Origin: Candidatus Latescibacterota bacterium
Lineage (GTDB): Bacteria; Latescibacterota; MVCY01; DTYK01
Reading direction: 5' to 3'
NCBI GenBank assembly: GCA_012961925.1
Contig: DTYK01000091.1
Span: 1-8,609, forward strand
DNA: 8,609 nt
This document shows positions 1 to 7,422 of this stretch, piece by piece. How positions within the stretch are numbered: position 1 is the stretch's first letter; each line of letters begins with the position of its first letter. The position numbers and the translations under genes are program-made. A model generated the notes under the pieces. That model had not been told where the DNA came from. It was given only the letters and a program-made list of their open reading frames with translations, and did not search any database.

Positions 1-2
1 AC

Positions 3-1598
3 GTTGAGGACCTGAAAAGAAGGGTAAAAAGGGCCTGCGGAGCCAGACGTTGTGACAGCATAGCCTACCAGAGGTGTGATAGGCTCGTAGAGACCATCGA
101 TCCGGCCGTAATCCCGATCATACCTGAAAATATGGCTAAGACCTTCAATCTAATTGCGGTGGCTCGGCAAGATCATAAACTGACCGTTGCAATGGCAGAC
201 CCATGGGATGTGGTAGCCATTGACACCTTGAGGGCCGGAACCGGATTTGATATCGAGCCAGTGATAGCTGATAGGGAAGAGATATTAAAGGCTATTGATA
301 AATATTACGGTGAGGACATCGACTTAGAGAAGAGTATACAAGACCTTGTGAAGATCGAGGACCGGGAGCAGAAGGAACCAGAGCCGGATGTAGAACAGTT
401 ACTGGTGGAGGCTGACGATGCACCTGTTGTGAGGCTCGTCAACCTGATCCTTCTACGTGCCCTTGAAGAAAGGGCCAGTGACATACACATCGAACCCAGG
501 GAGAAGGAGATATCCGTTCGTATACGCGTAGACGGTCATCTGCGCCCCATCACTCCACCCCCAAAGAGTATGCAATCCGCTATTATCTCGAGGGTGAAGA
601 TCCTTGGAAACCTTGACATAGCCGAGAGACGGATACCTCAAGACGGCCGGTGCAGGATAAAGGTGAAGCACAAAGATGTGGACATCCGCATAAGTACCTT
701 ACCGACAATTCACGGGGAGAAGGTGGTTATGCGTCTGCTCGACAAGAGCAACCTATTCCTCAACATCGAGGATCTTGGATTTGACCCCAGAGCGTTGAGG
801 AGGTTTATCCGTGCGATCGAGCGACCACACGGGATGCTACTGGTCACAGGTCCAACGGGAAGCGGCAAAACCACAACCCTTTATTCAGCTTTGAACCACA
901 TCAACTCTCCGGAGAAGAATATAGTAACCGTTGAAAATCCGGTGGAATATGAACTTGAAGGGATAAACCAGGTCCAGGCGAGACCCGAGATCGGGCTTAC
1001 CTTCGCTGCCGCCCTCCGTTCCATCCTGCGCCAGGATCCTGATGTGGTAATGATAGGGGAGATACGAGACCCTGAGACCGCAAAGATAGCTGTACAGGCC
1101 GCACAGACAGGCCACCTGGTCTTCAGCACGCTCCATACAAATGACGCTGTATCCTCGATCGACCGCCTTATCAATATCGGTGTCGAACCCTATCTGATTG
1201 CTTCAAGCCTGAACATGGTGATCGCCCAAAGACTTGTGCGAAGGGTATGCGAGAGATGTAAACGTCTATGTAGCCTGCCTGAGGAACTTCTTTACCATTT
1301 AGGAGAGAAAGTGGTAAGTTGTGACAAATTCAAATATTATAAGGGTGTTGGCTGTGAATACTGTGCCGGCACCGGATACCGTGGCCGTCTCGCTATCTAT
1401 GAGATCTTTGAAGTGGATCGAAGGATCAGCGAACTGATCCTCTCCCGGGCGAGCGAGGGAGAGCTGAGGGACGAGGCCACCAGATCCGGGATGGTACCAC
1501 TGCTGGAGAACGGGCTAAGAAAGGTGGAGGAAGGGCTCACCACAGTCGAGGAAGTCCTATCGGCTGCCATTGACGAAGGGGCAGATCCGGATGTGTAA
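3..1598 (+). CDS. GspE/PilB-family assembly ATPase (type IV pilus or type II secretion), 5' partial
   Basis: Cytoplasmic hexameric ATPase that powers pilin or pseudopilin assembly. The frame is open from base 3 to the TAA at 1596-1598, giving 531 visible residues, and the gene starts upstream of the window. The ATG at 132 is not the start: it has no Shine-Dalgarno and lies inside the conserved stretch IPENMAKTFNLIAV of the MshEN/T2SSE_N domain. Counting residues from that Met: Asp box ASDIHIEP near 113-120, Walker A GPTGSGKTTT at 240-249 with K246, Walker B VVMIGE at 305-310 with E310, and His box TGHLVFSTLHTND just after. The zinc-binding tetracysteine is C373/C376 and C408/C411. All catalytic motifs are intact. 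The MshEN-type N-terminus favours PilB over classical GspE, but no pilin gene is visible to decide. Retraction ATPase PilT is unlikely because of the N-terminal domain and tetracysteine. The first 40 or so residues are oddly Arg- and Cys-rich. The GspF-like gene follows after 24 bases. Confidence 0.95.
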   Translation, partial: VEDLKRRVKRACGARRCDSIAYQRCDRLVETIDPAVIPIIPENMAKTFNLIAVARQDHKLTVAMADPWDVVAIDTLRAGTGFDIEPVIADREEILKAIDKYYGEDIDLEKSIQDLVKIEDREQKEPEPDVEQLLVEADDAPVVRLVNLILLRALEERASDIHIEPREKEISVRIRVDGHLRPITPPPKSMQSAIISRVKILGNLDIAERRIPQDGRCRIKVKHKDVDIRISTLPTIHGEKVVMRLLDKSNLFLNIEDLGFDPRALRRFIRAIERPHGMLLVTGPTGSGKTTTLYSALNHINSPEKNIVTVENPVEYELEGINQVQARPEIGLTFAAALRSILRQDPDVVMIGEIRDPETAKIAVQAAQTGHLVFSTLHTNDAVSSIDRLINIGVEPYLIASSLNMVIAQRLVRRVCERCKRLCSLPEELLYHLGEKVVSCDKFKYYKGVGCEYCAGTGYRGRLAIYEIFEVDRRISELILSRASEGELRDEATRSGMVPLLENGLRKVEEGLTTVEEVLSAAIDEGADPDV

Positions 1599-1610
1599 TT
1601 CAATGTAATG

Positions 1611-1616
1611 GGGGAG
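1611..1616 (+). promoter_or_regulatory. Ribosome binding site deciding the GspF-like start
   Basis: GGGGAG followed by six bases (TTGTTG) precedes the ATG at 1623. The alternative in-frame ATG at 1608 lies before this site and has no purine-rich element at useful spacing. The N-terminus MPRFTYIARD from 1623 also matches the usual start of GspF/PilC proteins. Confidence 0.75.
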
Positions 1617-1622
1617 TTGTTG

Positions 1623-2846
1623 ATGCCGAGGTTCACATACATAGCAAGGGATCGTTATGGCCAAAGGGTGGAGTCATCGGCCGAGGCCCAATCTCCATAT
1701 ATGCTTGTCTCTTCGCTGCGGGAACGGGGGTTGACCGTGATCTCGATAGGCCGCCAGAGGGTGGCAAAGGCGCCGAGAAGCAAAGGGTCAGGCTCAAAGA
1801 TGAAGAAAAAGGCCATAGATCTTGGCGATCTGGCTGGCTTCTGTCGGCAACTGGCAACGCTTGTCGAAGCCGGGGTCCCCATCGTAGGGTCACTGGAGAT
1901 CCTGACAGAACAGGTGCCTAATAAGAACCTGAGAGAGATCGTGGCTGACCTAAAGGAGAGTGTGAAAGCGGGGGACGCTTTATCTGCTGCGCTGGCCAGG
2001 CATTCCAAGATATTCCCGGCCCTGTTCACATCGATGACAAGAGTGGGAGAGGAGACCGGTGAGCTATCCACCATCCTTAGCCGGATGGCCTCTCACCTCG
2101 AGAAGCAGTATAGACTGAGGAAACAGATTAAATCTGCCACCACCTATCCGCTCTTTATTACCGGTTTTTTCCTCACATCCCTTGCCGGGATCGTATTCTT
2201 CCTGATCCCCAAATTTAAGGAGATCTTTTCCGATTTCGACCTGGAACTGCCGTTTCTGACGCGTGCCCTGATAGCCGTAAGCAATTTCGCCACCTCGAAT
2301 GCACCTTATGGGATCGGCGGACTTGCCTTTTTGGCCATCCTGTGGACCAGATGGTCCCGTACGATTAACGGGCGGTATCTGCTTGATCGAAAGAAGATAG
2401 GGATGCCGATCGTTGGTGAACTGATCAAAAAGGTGAGCCTGGCCCGTTTCAGCCAGACACTAAGTACCCTGATGGGAAGCGGTGTCCCTGTAGCAGAGGC
2501 CCTTGAAATTGCCGGAAGGACATCAGGCAACCTCGTGATCGAGGAGATGGTGGAGGGTGTCAGAGCAGGTGTCGTCGGAGGTTCAAGTATAGCGGAAGGC
2601 TTCCGGAAGAGGCCGATCTTCCCAAAGCTGATGGTTGGAATGGTAGCAGCCGGGGAAGAGTCAGGGGCATTGGCTCAGATGTTAGAGAAGGTGGCCGATA
2701 CCTACGCTGAGGAGGTGGATAGTGCCGTCAGTGGGCTCACCTCCGTTATCGAGCCTGTCCTCATAGTTGGACTGGGTGCGGTTATTCTCGTCGTTGTGCT
2801 GGCCATATACCTGCCGATCTTCAAGATGGCCACCGGGATACATTGA
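1623..2846 (+). CDS. GspF/PilC-family inner-membrane platform protein
   Basis: Polytopic inner-membrane protein that couples the GspE/PilB ATPase to pilin or pseudopilin assembly. The 407 residues are the usual family length (about 400). The N-terminal segment MPRFTYIARDRYGQ is the standard family opening. It is followed by a basic linker and two repeated T2SSF domains. The first starts near residue 73 (FCRQLATLVEAGVPI, then MTRVGEETGEL). The second contains FSQTLSTLMGSGVPVAEAL and the matching MVAAGEESGAL. Three hydrophobic segments are visible near 177-198, 228-246 and 376-397, the classical topology. I chose ATG 1623 over ATG 1608 because of the GGGGAG site between them. It is 24 bases downstream of the ATPase gene, so the two are surely co-transcribed. 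Whether the system is a pilus, a type II secretion machine or a competence pseudopilus cannot be settled here. Confidence 0.94.
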   Translation: MPRFTYIARDRYGQRVESSAEAQSPYMLVSSLRERGLTVISIGRQRVAKAPRSKGSGSKMKKKAIDLGDLAGFCRQLATLVEAGVPIVGSLEILTEQVPNKNLREIVADLKESVKAGDALSAALARHSKIFPALFTSMTRVGEETGELSTILSRMASHLEKQYRLRKQIKSATTYPLFITGFFLTSLAGIVFFLIPKFKEIFSDFDLELPFLTRALIAVSNFATSNAPYGIGGLAFLAILWTRWSRTINGRYLLDRKKIGMPIVGELIKKVSLARFSQTLSTLMGSGVPVAEALEIAGRTSGNLVIEEMVEGVRAGVVGGSSIAEGFRKRPIFPKLMVGMVAAGEESGALAQMLEKVADTYAEEVDSAVSGLTSVIEPVLIVGLGAVILVVVLAIYLPIFKMATGIH

Positions 2847-2856
2847 GACTGTTTTC

Positions 2857-2863
2857 AGGAGGT
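2857..2863 (+). promoter_or_regulatory. Strong ribosome binding site for the CBM9-like exported protein
   Basis: AGGAGGT is a near-perfect anti-16S match, eight bases before the ATG at 2872 and eleven after the GspF-like stop codon. It suggests high translation of the exported protein relative to its neighbours. Confidence 0.75.
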
Positions 2864-2871
2864 AGGAGAAG

Positions 2872-3672
2872 ATGAAAGATGGATTCGCTTTAAAAGCCGT
2901 CTTCGGCCTTATCATGCTTCTGGCCATGGTTTCGGCCCTAAGTGGCCAGGAGAAGAAGGACCTCTATCTGTGCAGAGCGATCCTTCTTCAAAAACCTGCT
3001 CCGATAACAATCGACGGAGATCTCTCAGACTGGGAGGGTCTTGATGTGGAAGTTCATCCGATAGAGAATGTCTGTACCAGTTCAGGGGGTGGAACTACGA
3101 AATTTGCCCGGCCAACCGGAGACGCTGATCTTTCGGCCAATTTTATGTGCCTTGCAGACCTCCACAATTTTTACGTGGCGGTCTCAGTTAATGATGATAA
3201 GATCATCTTCGGGGAGGAGCCCTTCGGGGTCGCTCATGAGGATGACTCAATAGAGGTCTATTTTGACGGAGATCTGATTCCCCATCCTTACCAGAAGGGT
3301 GTCATCGACTATGACGCAAATGATGCGGAGATACGCTTCTCAAAGAAGAAGGATGGGACGGTTGTCCTTGAGGGTATGGGCCTGTTCGGAGGGAGCCTCT
3401 TCATGTTCCCAGGGCTCTGGGAGTCTCTGGGCATCGTTGCAGCTATTAAGGAGAATCCTCGGGGGTACACCGCCGAGCTGAAGGTTCCAAAGGGTGTGTT
3501 CGTCTCCGTACCCCTCAAGGTCGGCGTGAAGGTCGGACTCAATGTGATGATAAACGACGATGACGATGGGGGGGCCAGAGATAGCAAGATATCGTGGACA
3601 GCCGACTTAGGCGATGAGAGCTGGCAAACCACGAGATACTTCGGCCAGTTACTGATTGATCGAACCGAATAA
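2872..3672 (+). CDS. Exported CBM9/DOMON-like domain protein
   Basis: A 266-residue exported protein made almost entirely of one family-9 carbohydrate-binding-type (DOMON-like) beta-sandwich. Residues 1-26 form a signal peptide: basic start MKDGFALK, then the hydrophobic run AVFGLIMLLAMVSALSG. There is no lipobox Cys, so cleavage by signal peptidase I near SALSG/Q is likely. CBM9 hallmarks are the opening PITIDGDLSDWEGL, the core FYVAVSVNDD, the acidic strand EDDSIEVYFDGD, and the close NDDDDGGARDSKISW...W...FGQLLID. The many Asp residues may bind calcium. No catalytic domain, dockerin, sorting signal or second TM is seen. Family members bind sugars or heme, or form part of larger surface enzymes; the ligand here is unknown. 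It sits 25 bases after the platform-protein gene and 78 before the sensor kinase. It could be a cargo of the secretion system or a periplasmic ligand-binding partner of the kinase; both are inference. Confidence 0.82.
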   Translation: MKDGFALKAVFGLIMLLAMVSALSGQEKKDLYLCRAILLQKPAPITIDGDLSDWEGLDVEVHPIENVCTSSGGGTTKFARPTGDADLSANFMCLADLHNFYVAVSVNDDKIIFGEEPFGVAHEDDSIEVYFDGDLIPHPYQKGVIDYDANDAEIRFSKKKDGTVVLEGMGLFGGSLFMFPGLWESLGIVAAIKENPRGYTAELKVPKGVFVSVPLKVGVKVGLNVMINDDDDGGARDSKISWTADLGDESWQTTRYFGQLLIDRTE

Positions 3673-3750
3673 ATGGAAGCCCTTGGATAGATAAGTACAT
3701 AGGGCCGTAGTAATCAACCATGGGTTCCAGCACAGGAAGGGGAAGGAAGG
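3673..3750 (+). other. 78-base intergenic gap before the hybrid kinase gene
   Basis: This is the longest non-coding stretch in the window. I see no terminator hairpin and no convincing promoter. A TTGGAT (3683-3688) and a TAGTAA (3708-3713) are poor sigma-70 matches with a 19-base spacer. The purine run AAGGGGAAGGAAGG at 3737-3750 acts as the ribosome binding site for ATG 3751. A separate transcription start for the signalling genes could lie here but is not shown by the sequence. Confidence 0.4.
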
Positions 3751-6700
3751 ATGAGGCTCACGTTTTTCAGGAAACTTCTGATCGGTTTTGGGGTGATCCT
3801 GCTCCTTACGTGCATAGTGGGCGCAGTCGGATATTATGGGCTTTCCGACGTCCGAGAAAGGATGAACAACGTTATTAACACCAATGCAGAGCTGCAGCGA
3901 CTTGTTAAGGAGATCAAGGATAGTCTGCTCCGGGCAAGGGCAAGCGAGAAGGATTTTCTCCTTTCAGGTGACCAGAAATACGTCGACCAGGTGAGCGAGG
4001 AGATCGATCAGATAAAGAGGGGATGTGAGAGGTTATACGCCCTGGTGAACGAACCGGAGGATAGAGAGAAGGTCCTTGAGGTAGCGTCCTTTGCCGATGA
4101 GTACCACAGAGGCTTCCTTGCAGTTGTTGAAAAGATGAACGAGAAAGGAACCGCCAGCCAGGGGTTGACAGCACTTTTCAGGGAGAAAGCTTTACAGCTT
4201 GAAGGGACGGTAAAGGAAACCGGTCAGAAACAGCTTATCCTCGACCTGGTAAACATCAGGCGCCATGAGAGAGACTACCAGTTGTATGGATCTGTGGGGT
4301 CTGTCGGCGAGCTCCGGGAACGGATCCAGGCCTTCAGGGCCCATGTCAAAGGGGTGCCGATCGGCCACGGGGCAAGACGTAAACTGGAGCAACAGATAGA
4401 CGAATACTGGCGACTTTTTACGAGAATCATTGTGCTCGACGCCGGGATTGAGCGGCTCAGAGGGGTCTACAGCAGCACGGCTGTAAGTATAGGTGCGATG
4501 GTCGAAGAGATCAGCGAACAGAGCTCCAAATGGGCAAAAGAGGCGGTTGTTGAGACGGAGCGTACGTTCACCCGGTCACGCAATGCAGCGATCGCCACCC
4601 TGCTCTTCTCATTAGGCCTCGGGCTCGGCCTTGCAGTGTTGATCTCACGAGGAATCTCCGGACCTGTCCTGAAATTGTCAGAGGCTGCAAGAAGAGTGGC
4701 AGAGGGAGATCTTTCTCAGAGAGTGAACGTCAAGAGCAGGGATGAACTTAGCCAATTATGTGATGCCTTTAACCAGATGATCGAGGATCTACGAAGATCG
4801 AGGGCCGAAATTGAGGAGTATAGCAGGACCCTTGAGAAGAAGGTGGAGGAGAGGACGCTCCAGTTACAACAGGCTCATAGAAGACTGGAGGAGTCTTATC
4901 AACAACTGACCGAGTTTAGCAAAATCAGCACCGCCATAATACAGGAGAAGGACCTGAAGAAGATCTGTACCCAGATTGCAACTGCAATAACAAAGTATTC
5001 GAACTTTAGCCGGGCAGTTATCTCTCTGATCGATGACTCCGGCATGAGGAGAAGAGTGGCCCATGCGGGGGTCACCGAGGAGGAGGCCAACGAGCTTGCC
5101 CAAGGGGACTACGGTAAAGCCCAGATCGAGACGATAATGCAGGAGCGGTTCAGGATAGGTAACTCCTATTACATCCCTTATGGCACTGAAGGTTTTCATA
5201 CGGAGGGGATAAAGAGTAGATTGCCTGTCGAGAAGACGGTGGGCTGGAATCCACATGATTATCTGTTCATCCCTCTATATGGCAAAGGTGGAAAGGTGAT
5301 CGGACTCATATCCGTAGATGATCCAAAGGACGGAAGGGCCCCCACTGAGGATTCCTTAAGGCCCCTTGAGCTGTTTGCAAGCCAGGCGGCTCAGGCCATC
5401 GAAGATGCCAGGCTGGAGGCCAAAATCCTCGAACAGAATGAACAACTGGCAAAGGCCAATGTCAGATTGAAGGAGGTAGACAGACTTAAGTCGGAGTTTC
5501 TGGCCAACATGAGCCATGAGCTGCGTACCCCGCTCAACTCAATCATAGGATTTTCGGAGATACTTACAGATGGGCTGGCCGGTGAACTTAACCCTGAACA
5601 GGCCGAGTTCATAAATAACATTTACATCAGTGGCAAACATCTGTTAGGATTGATCAACGACATCCTTGACCTTTCAAAAATAGAATCGGGTAAGATGGTG
5701 CTTGAACGTAGCAAGTTTGACCTCAAGGATCTGTTAGAGGAGGTGCGAACTACAGTCTCGTCATTAATGGATAAGAAAGATCAGGTGCTGGCAATCGAAG
5801 TGGACGACCGGATAGGTTCGGTCGTCGCTGACCGGTTCAAAGTGAAGCAGATCCTTCTCAACCTGCTAAGCAATGCCTCTAAATTCACGCCTGAACAGGG
5901 TAGAATAAGCGTCAATTGCAGGCTGAAGGATGAAGGGAATCCTGATACGCTGCTCATCTCGGTCACCGACACCGGCGTCGGTATCAAACCGGAGGATCAG
6001 GATGCGATCTTCGAGGCCTTCAGACAGGCTGATGGTTCATCAAGTCGCCAATATGGAGGGACTGGACTCGGCCTCACCATAACGAAGAAGCTGGTGGAGA
6101 TGCATGGAGGAGAGATCTGGGTCCAGAGCGAGTATGGGAAGGGTAGCACGTTCAGTTTTACCTTACCCATAAGGTCGGACTACGAGGAGAAACCAAAGAG
6201 GATGCCCGGGCCACCACGGGTGAAGGGCAGACTTGACAAAGGACCGGTTATGATTGTGGAGGACGATCCAGCATCCAACGATCTACTCTCATTCTACATC
6301 CGGCAGGAGGGATATGAGACCACGCAGATCTACGAAGGGACAAATGTTGTTGAGGAAGCGGCGAGGTTGAAACCGCTCCTCCTTGTACTGGACATTATGC
6401 TGCCGGGCAAGGACGGTTGGACAGTATTGCAAGAACTTAAAGCGGATCCTCGGACCAGGGATATACCAGTGGTGATCGTCTCTGTGCTCGACAATGTAGA
6501 GCTTGGACTGAGCCTTGGAGCAGTGGACTATCTGGTGAAACCGATTAAGAAGGAGCGACTGCTGGCTATACTACAGAGGACAAGTCTCACGACAAAAGTC
6601 AGGGCCGGAGGCGCAAAGATTCTGGTGGTTGATGACGAACCCCAGTTGGTAGACCTTGTATCGACTATCCTTGAATCCGAGGGGTTTACAGTACTCAAGG

Positions 6701-7026
6701 CGTATGGCGGAAGAGAGGCCGTGGAGATTGTAAGACAGGAGAGACCTGATCTGATGGTGCTTGATCTGCTAATGCCTGGCATGGACGGCATCGAGGTGAT
6801 ATATGCGCTTCATGCCGATGAGGCCCTGAAGGGGATTCCGGTCATCGTGTTCACTGCCAAGGAGCTCACAGAAGAGGATAAGGAGGTGCTTAACGGCCGG
6901 ATTCAATCGCTGATGACGAAAGGGGGCTTCAACCGGGAACAGTTCCTGAGCCATGTTCGTCGGGCCCTGGGTATCGAGGATCAGAGAGGAGCAGAGAATG
7001 GAGAAGAAACAAATACTCGTGGTTGA
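3751..7026 (+). CDS. Transmembrane hybrid sensor histidine kinase (HBM-like sensor, HAMP, GAF, HisKA, HATPase, two REC)
   Basis: A 1091-residue inner-membrane hybrid kinase. TM1 is at 9-30. An all-helical extracytoplasmic region follows at 31-277, with paired signatures RARASEKDFLLSG (61-73) and NIRRHERDYQLYG (168-180), typical of a helical bimodular (HBM) sensor. TM2 is at 279-298. HAMP spans about 298-350 (GPVLKLSEAARRVAEGDLSQRV), then a coiled coil to about 388. A GAF domain spans about 390-553 (WNPHDYLFIPL, VIGLISVDDPKDGR). HisKA carries phospho-His H589 in FLANMSHELRTPLNS. HATPase has N-box N708, G1 DTGVGI (740-745) and G2 GGTGLGL (769-775). REC1 has E837/D838/D839, phospho-Asp D881 and K930; REC2 has D961/D962/E963, D1005 and K1057. 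All catalytic residues are present, so an active kinase is expected. There is no HPt domain, so a separate phosphotransfer protein may be needed. The 3' end overlaps the next gene by 29 bases. The ligand is unknown; some HBM sensors bind small organic acids. Confidence 0.93.
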   Translation: MRLTFFRKLLIGFGVILLLTCIVGAVGYYGLSDVRERMNNVINTNAELQRLVKEIKDSLLRARASEKDFLLSGDQKYVDQVSEEIDQIKRGCERLYALVNEPEDREKVLEVASFADEYHRGFLAVVEKMNEKGTASQGLTALFREKALQLEGTVKETGQKQLILDLVNIRRHERDYQLYGSVGSVGELRERIQAFRAHVKGVPIGHGARRKLEQQIDEYWRLFTRIIVLDAGIERLRGVYSSTAVSIGAMVEEISEQSSKWAKEAVVETERTFTRSRNAAIATLLFSLGLGLGLAVLISRGISGPVLKLSEAARRVAEGDLSQRVNVKSRDELSQLCDAFNQMIEDLRRSRAEIEEYSRTLEKKVEERTLQLQQAHRRLEESYQQLTEFSKISTAIIQEKDLKKICTQIATAITKYSNFSRAVISLIDDSGMRRRVAHAGVTEEEANELAQGDYGKAQIETIMQERFRIGNSYYIPYGTEGFHTEGIKSRLPVEKTVGWNPHDYLFIPLYGKGGKVIGLISVDDPKDGRAPTEDSLRPLELFASQAAQAIEDARLEAKILEQNEQLAKANVRLKEVDRLKSEFLANMSHELRTPLNSIIGFSEILTDGLAGELNPEQAEFINNIYISGKHLLGLINDILDLSKIESGKMVLERSKFDLKDLLEEVRTTVSSLMDKKDQVLAIEVDDRIGSVVADRFKVKQILLNLLSNASKFTPEQGRISVNCRLKDEGNPDTLLISVTDTGVGIKPEDQDAIFEAFRQADGSSSRQYGGTGLGLTITKKLVEMHGGEIWVQSEYGKGSTFSFTLPIRSDYEEKPKRMPGPPRVKGRLDKGPVMIVEDDPASNDLLSFYIRQEGYETTQIYEGTNVVEEAARLKPLLLVLDIMLPGKDGWTVLQELKADPRTRDIPVVIVSVLDNVELGLSLGAVDYLVKPIKKERLLAILQRTSLTTKVRAGGAKILVVDDEPQLVDLVSTILESEGFTVLKAYGGREAVEIVRQERPDLMVLDLLMPGMDGIEVIYALHADEALKGIPVIVFTAKELTEEDKEVLNGRIQSLMTKGGFNREQFLSHVRRALGIEDQRGAENGEETNTRG
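6987..6991 (+). promoter_or_regulatory. Ribosome binding site for the DivK-like gene, inside the kinase gene
   Basis: AGGAG lies six bases before ATG 6998 and is itself coding sequence for the kinase C-terminus. It decides the start at 6998 rather than the upstream in-frame ATG at 6953, which would add 15 residues unlike any receiver start. Translation coupled to the kinase is likely. Confidence 0.75.
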
Positions 7027-7366
7027 GGACAATGACATGAACCGGCAGCTTGTAAAAGTGGTCCTCCAGAAATGTGGCTACCATGTCATCGAGGCCACCG
7101 ATGGTGAGGAGGCGATAGAAGCCGCCCGCGAGATGCGTCCGGACCTGATACTGATGGATATTCAATTGCCCTCTATCAGCGGTTATGAAGTCGTGAAGAT
7201 GCTGAAACAGGAGGCGAAAACCAGGGATATCCCGATAGTGGCGCTGACCGCCAAGGCGATGGTTGGAGATCCGGAAAAGGCGATAGAAGCAGGTTGCTGT
7301 ACATATATCTCCAAACCGATTGATACGCGGGAGCTACCCAAAATAATTGATTCTCTTATAAGATGA
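6998..7366 (+). CDS. DivK-like single-domain response regulator
   Basis: A 122-residue cytoplasmic protein that is a lone receiver domain with no output domain. The sequence begins MEKKQILVVEDNDMNRQL, a receiver from the first residues. The acidic pair is E10/D11, the phospho-accepting Asp is D54 in LILMDIQLP, the switch Thr is T84 in VALTAKAM and the Lys is K106 in YISKPID. The segment GDPEKAIEAGCCTYISKPI resembles DivK and related adaptor receivers. Such proteins work by binding partner kinases or diguanylate cyclases, or as a shuttle in a relay. The gene starts inside the kinase gene (29-base overlap), so the kinase is the obvious phosphodonor; this is inference from position. True orthology to Caulobacter DivK is not claimed. 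Confidence 0.92.
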   Translation: MEKKQILVVEDNDMNRQLVKVVLQKCGYHVIEATDGEEAIEAAREMRPDLILMDIQLPSISGYEVVKMLKQEAKTRDIPIVALTAKAMVGDPEKAIEAGCCTYISKPIDTRELPKIIDSLIR

Positions 7367-7422
7367 CAAAACATGGGAACATAGACCGGACACCGGAGGT
7401 CCAAATTTATCAAGGGGGAAGA
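7367..7422 (+). other. Short spacer with unused Shine-Dalgarno-like motif
   Basis: This 56-base gap holds GGAGGT at 7395-7400, which is 22 bases before the next start and too far to serve it. The site used is GGGGG at 7414-7418, four bases before ATG 7423. CCGG-ACA-CCGG at 7386-7396 and GGAC/GTCC at 7388-7402 could form small, mutually exclusive hairpins. There is no T-run, so this is not a terminator. Confidence 0.35.

Noticed and set aside
132..134. ATG 132 as the start of the ATPase gene
   Set aside because: No ribosome binding site precedes it, the frame is open to the window edge, and the Met is inside a conserved domain motif (IPENMAKTF).
1608..1610. ATG 1608 as the start of the GspF-like gene
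   Set aside because: It lies upstream of the good GGGGAG site that serves ATG 1623, and the added residues MGELL are not family-like.
1655..2074. Reverse-strand ORF of 139 codons inside the GspF-like gene, and similar antisense ORFs elsewhere
   Set aside because: They lie wholly opposite well-conserved + strand genes, are Ser/Pro/Arg-rich as expected of antisense shadows, and show no recognisable domain.
3683..3713. Sigma-70 promoter before the hybrid kinase gene
   Set aside because: TTGGAT and TAGTAA match the consensus poorly and the spacer is 19 bases; chance is enough to explain it.
6913..6930. REC2 of the hybrid kinase as degenerate because Lys is followed by Gly-Gly rather than Pro
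   Set aside because: Phospho-Asp, acidic pair, Thr and Lys are all present, and a Lys-Gly form is common in terminal receivers of hybrid kinases.
6953..6955. ATG 6953 as the start of the DivK-like gene
   Set aside because: It has no ribosome binding site and adds 15 residues unlike a receiver; ATG 6998 has AGGAG at six bases.
7384..7402. Rho-independent terminator between the DivK-like and REC-REC-DHp genes
   Set aside because: Stems are only about four base pairs and no T-run follows.
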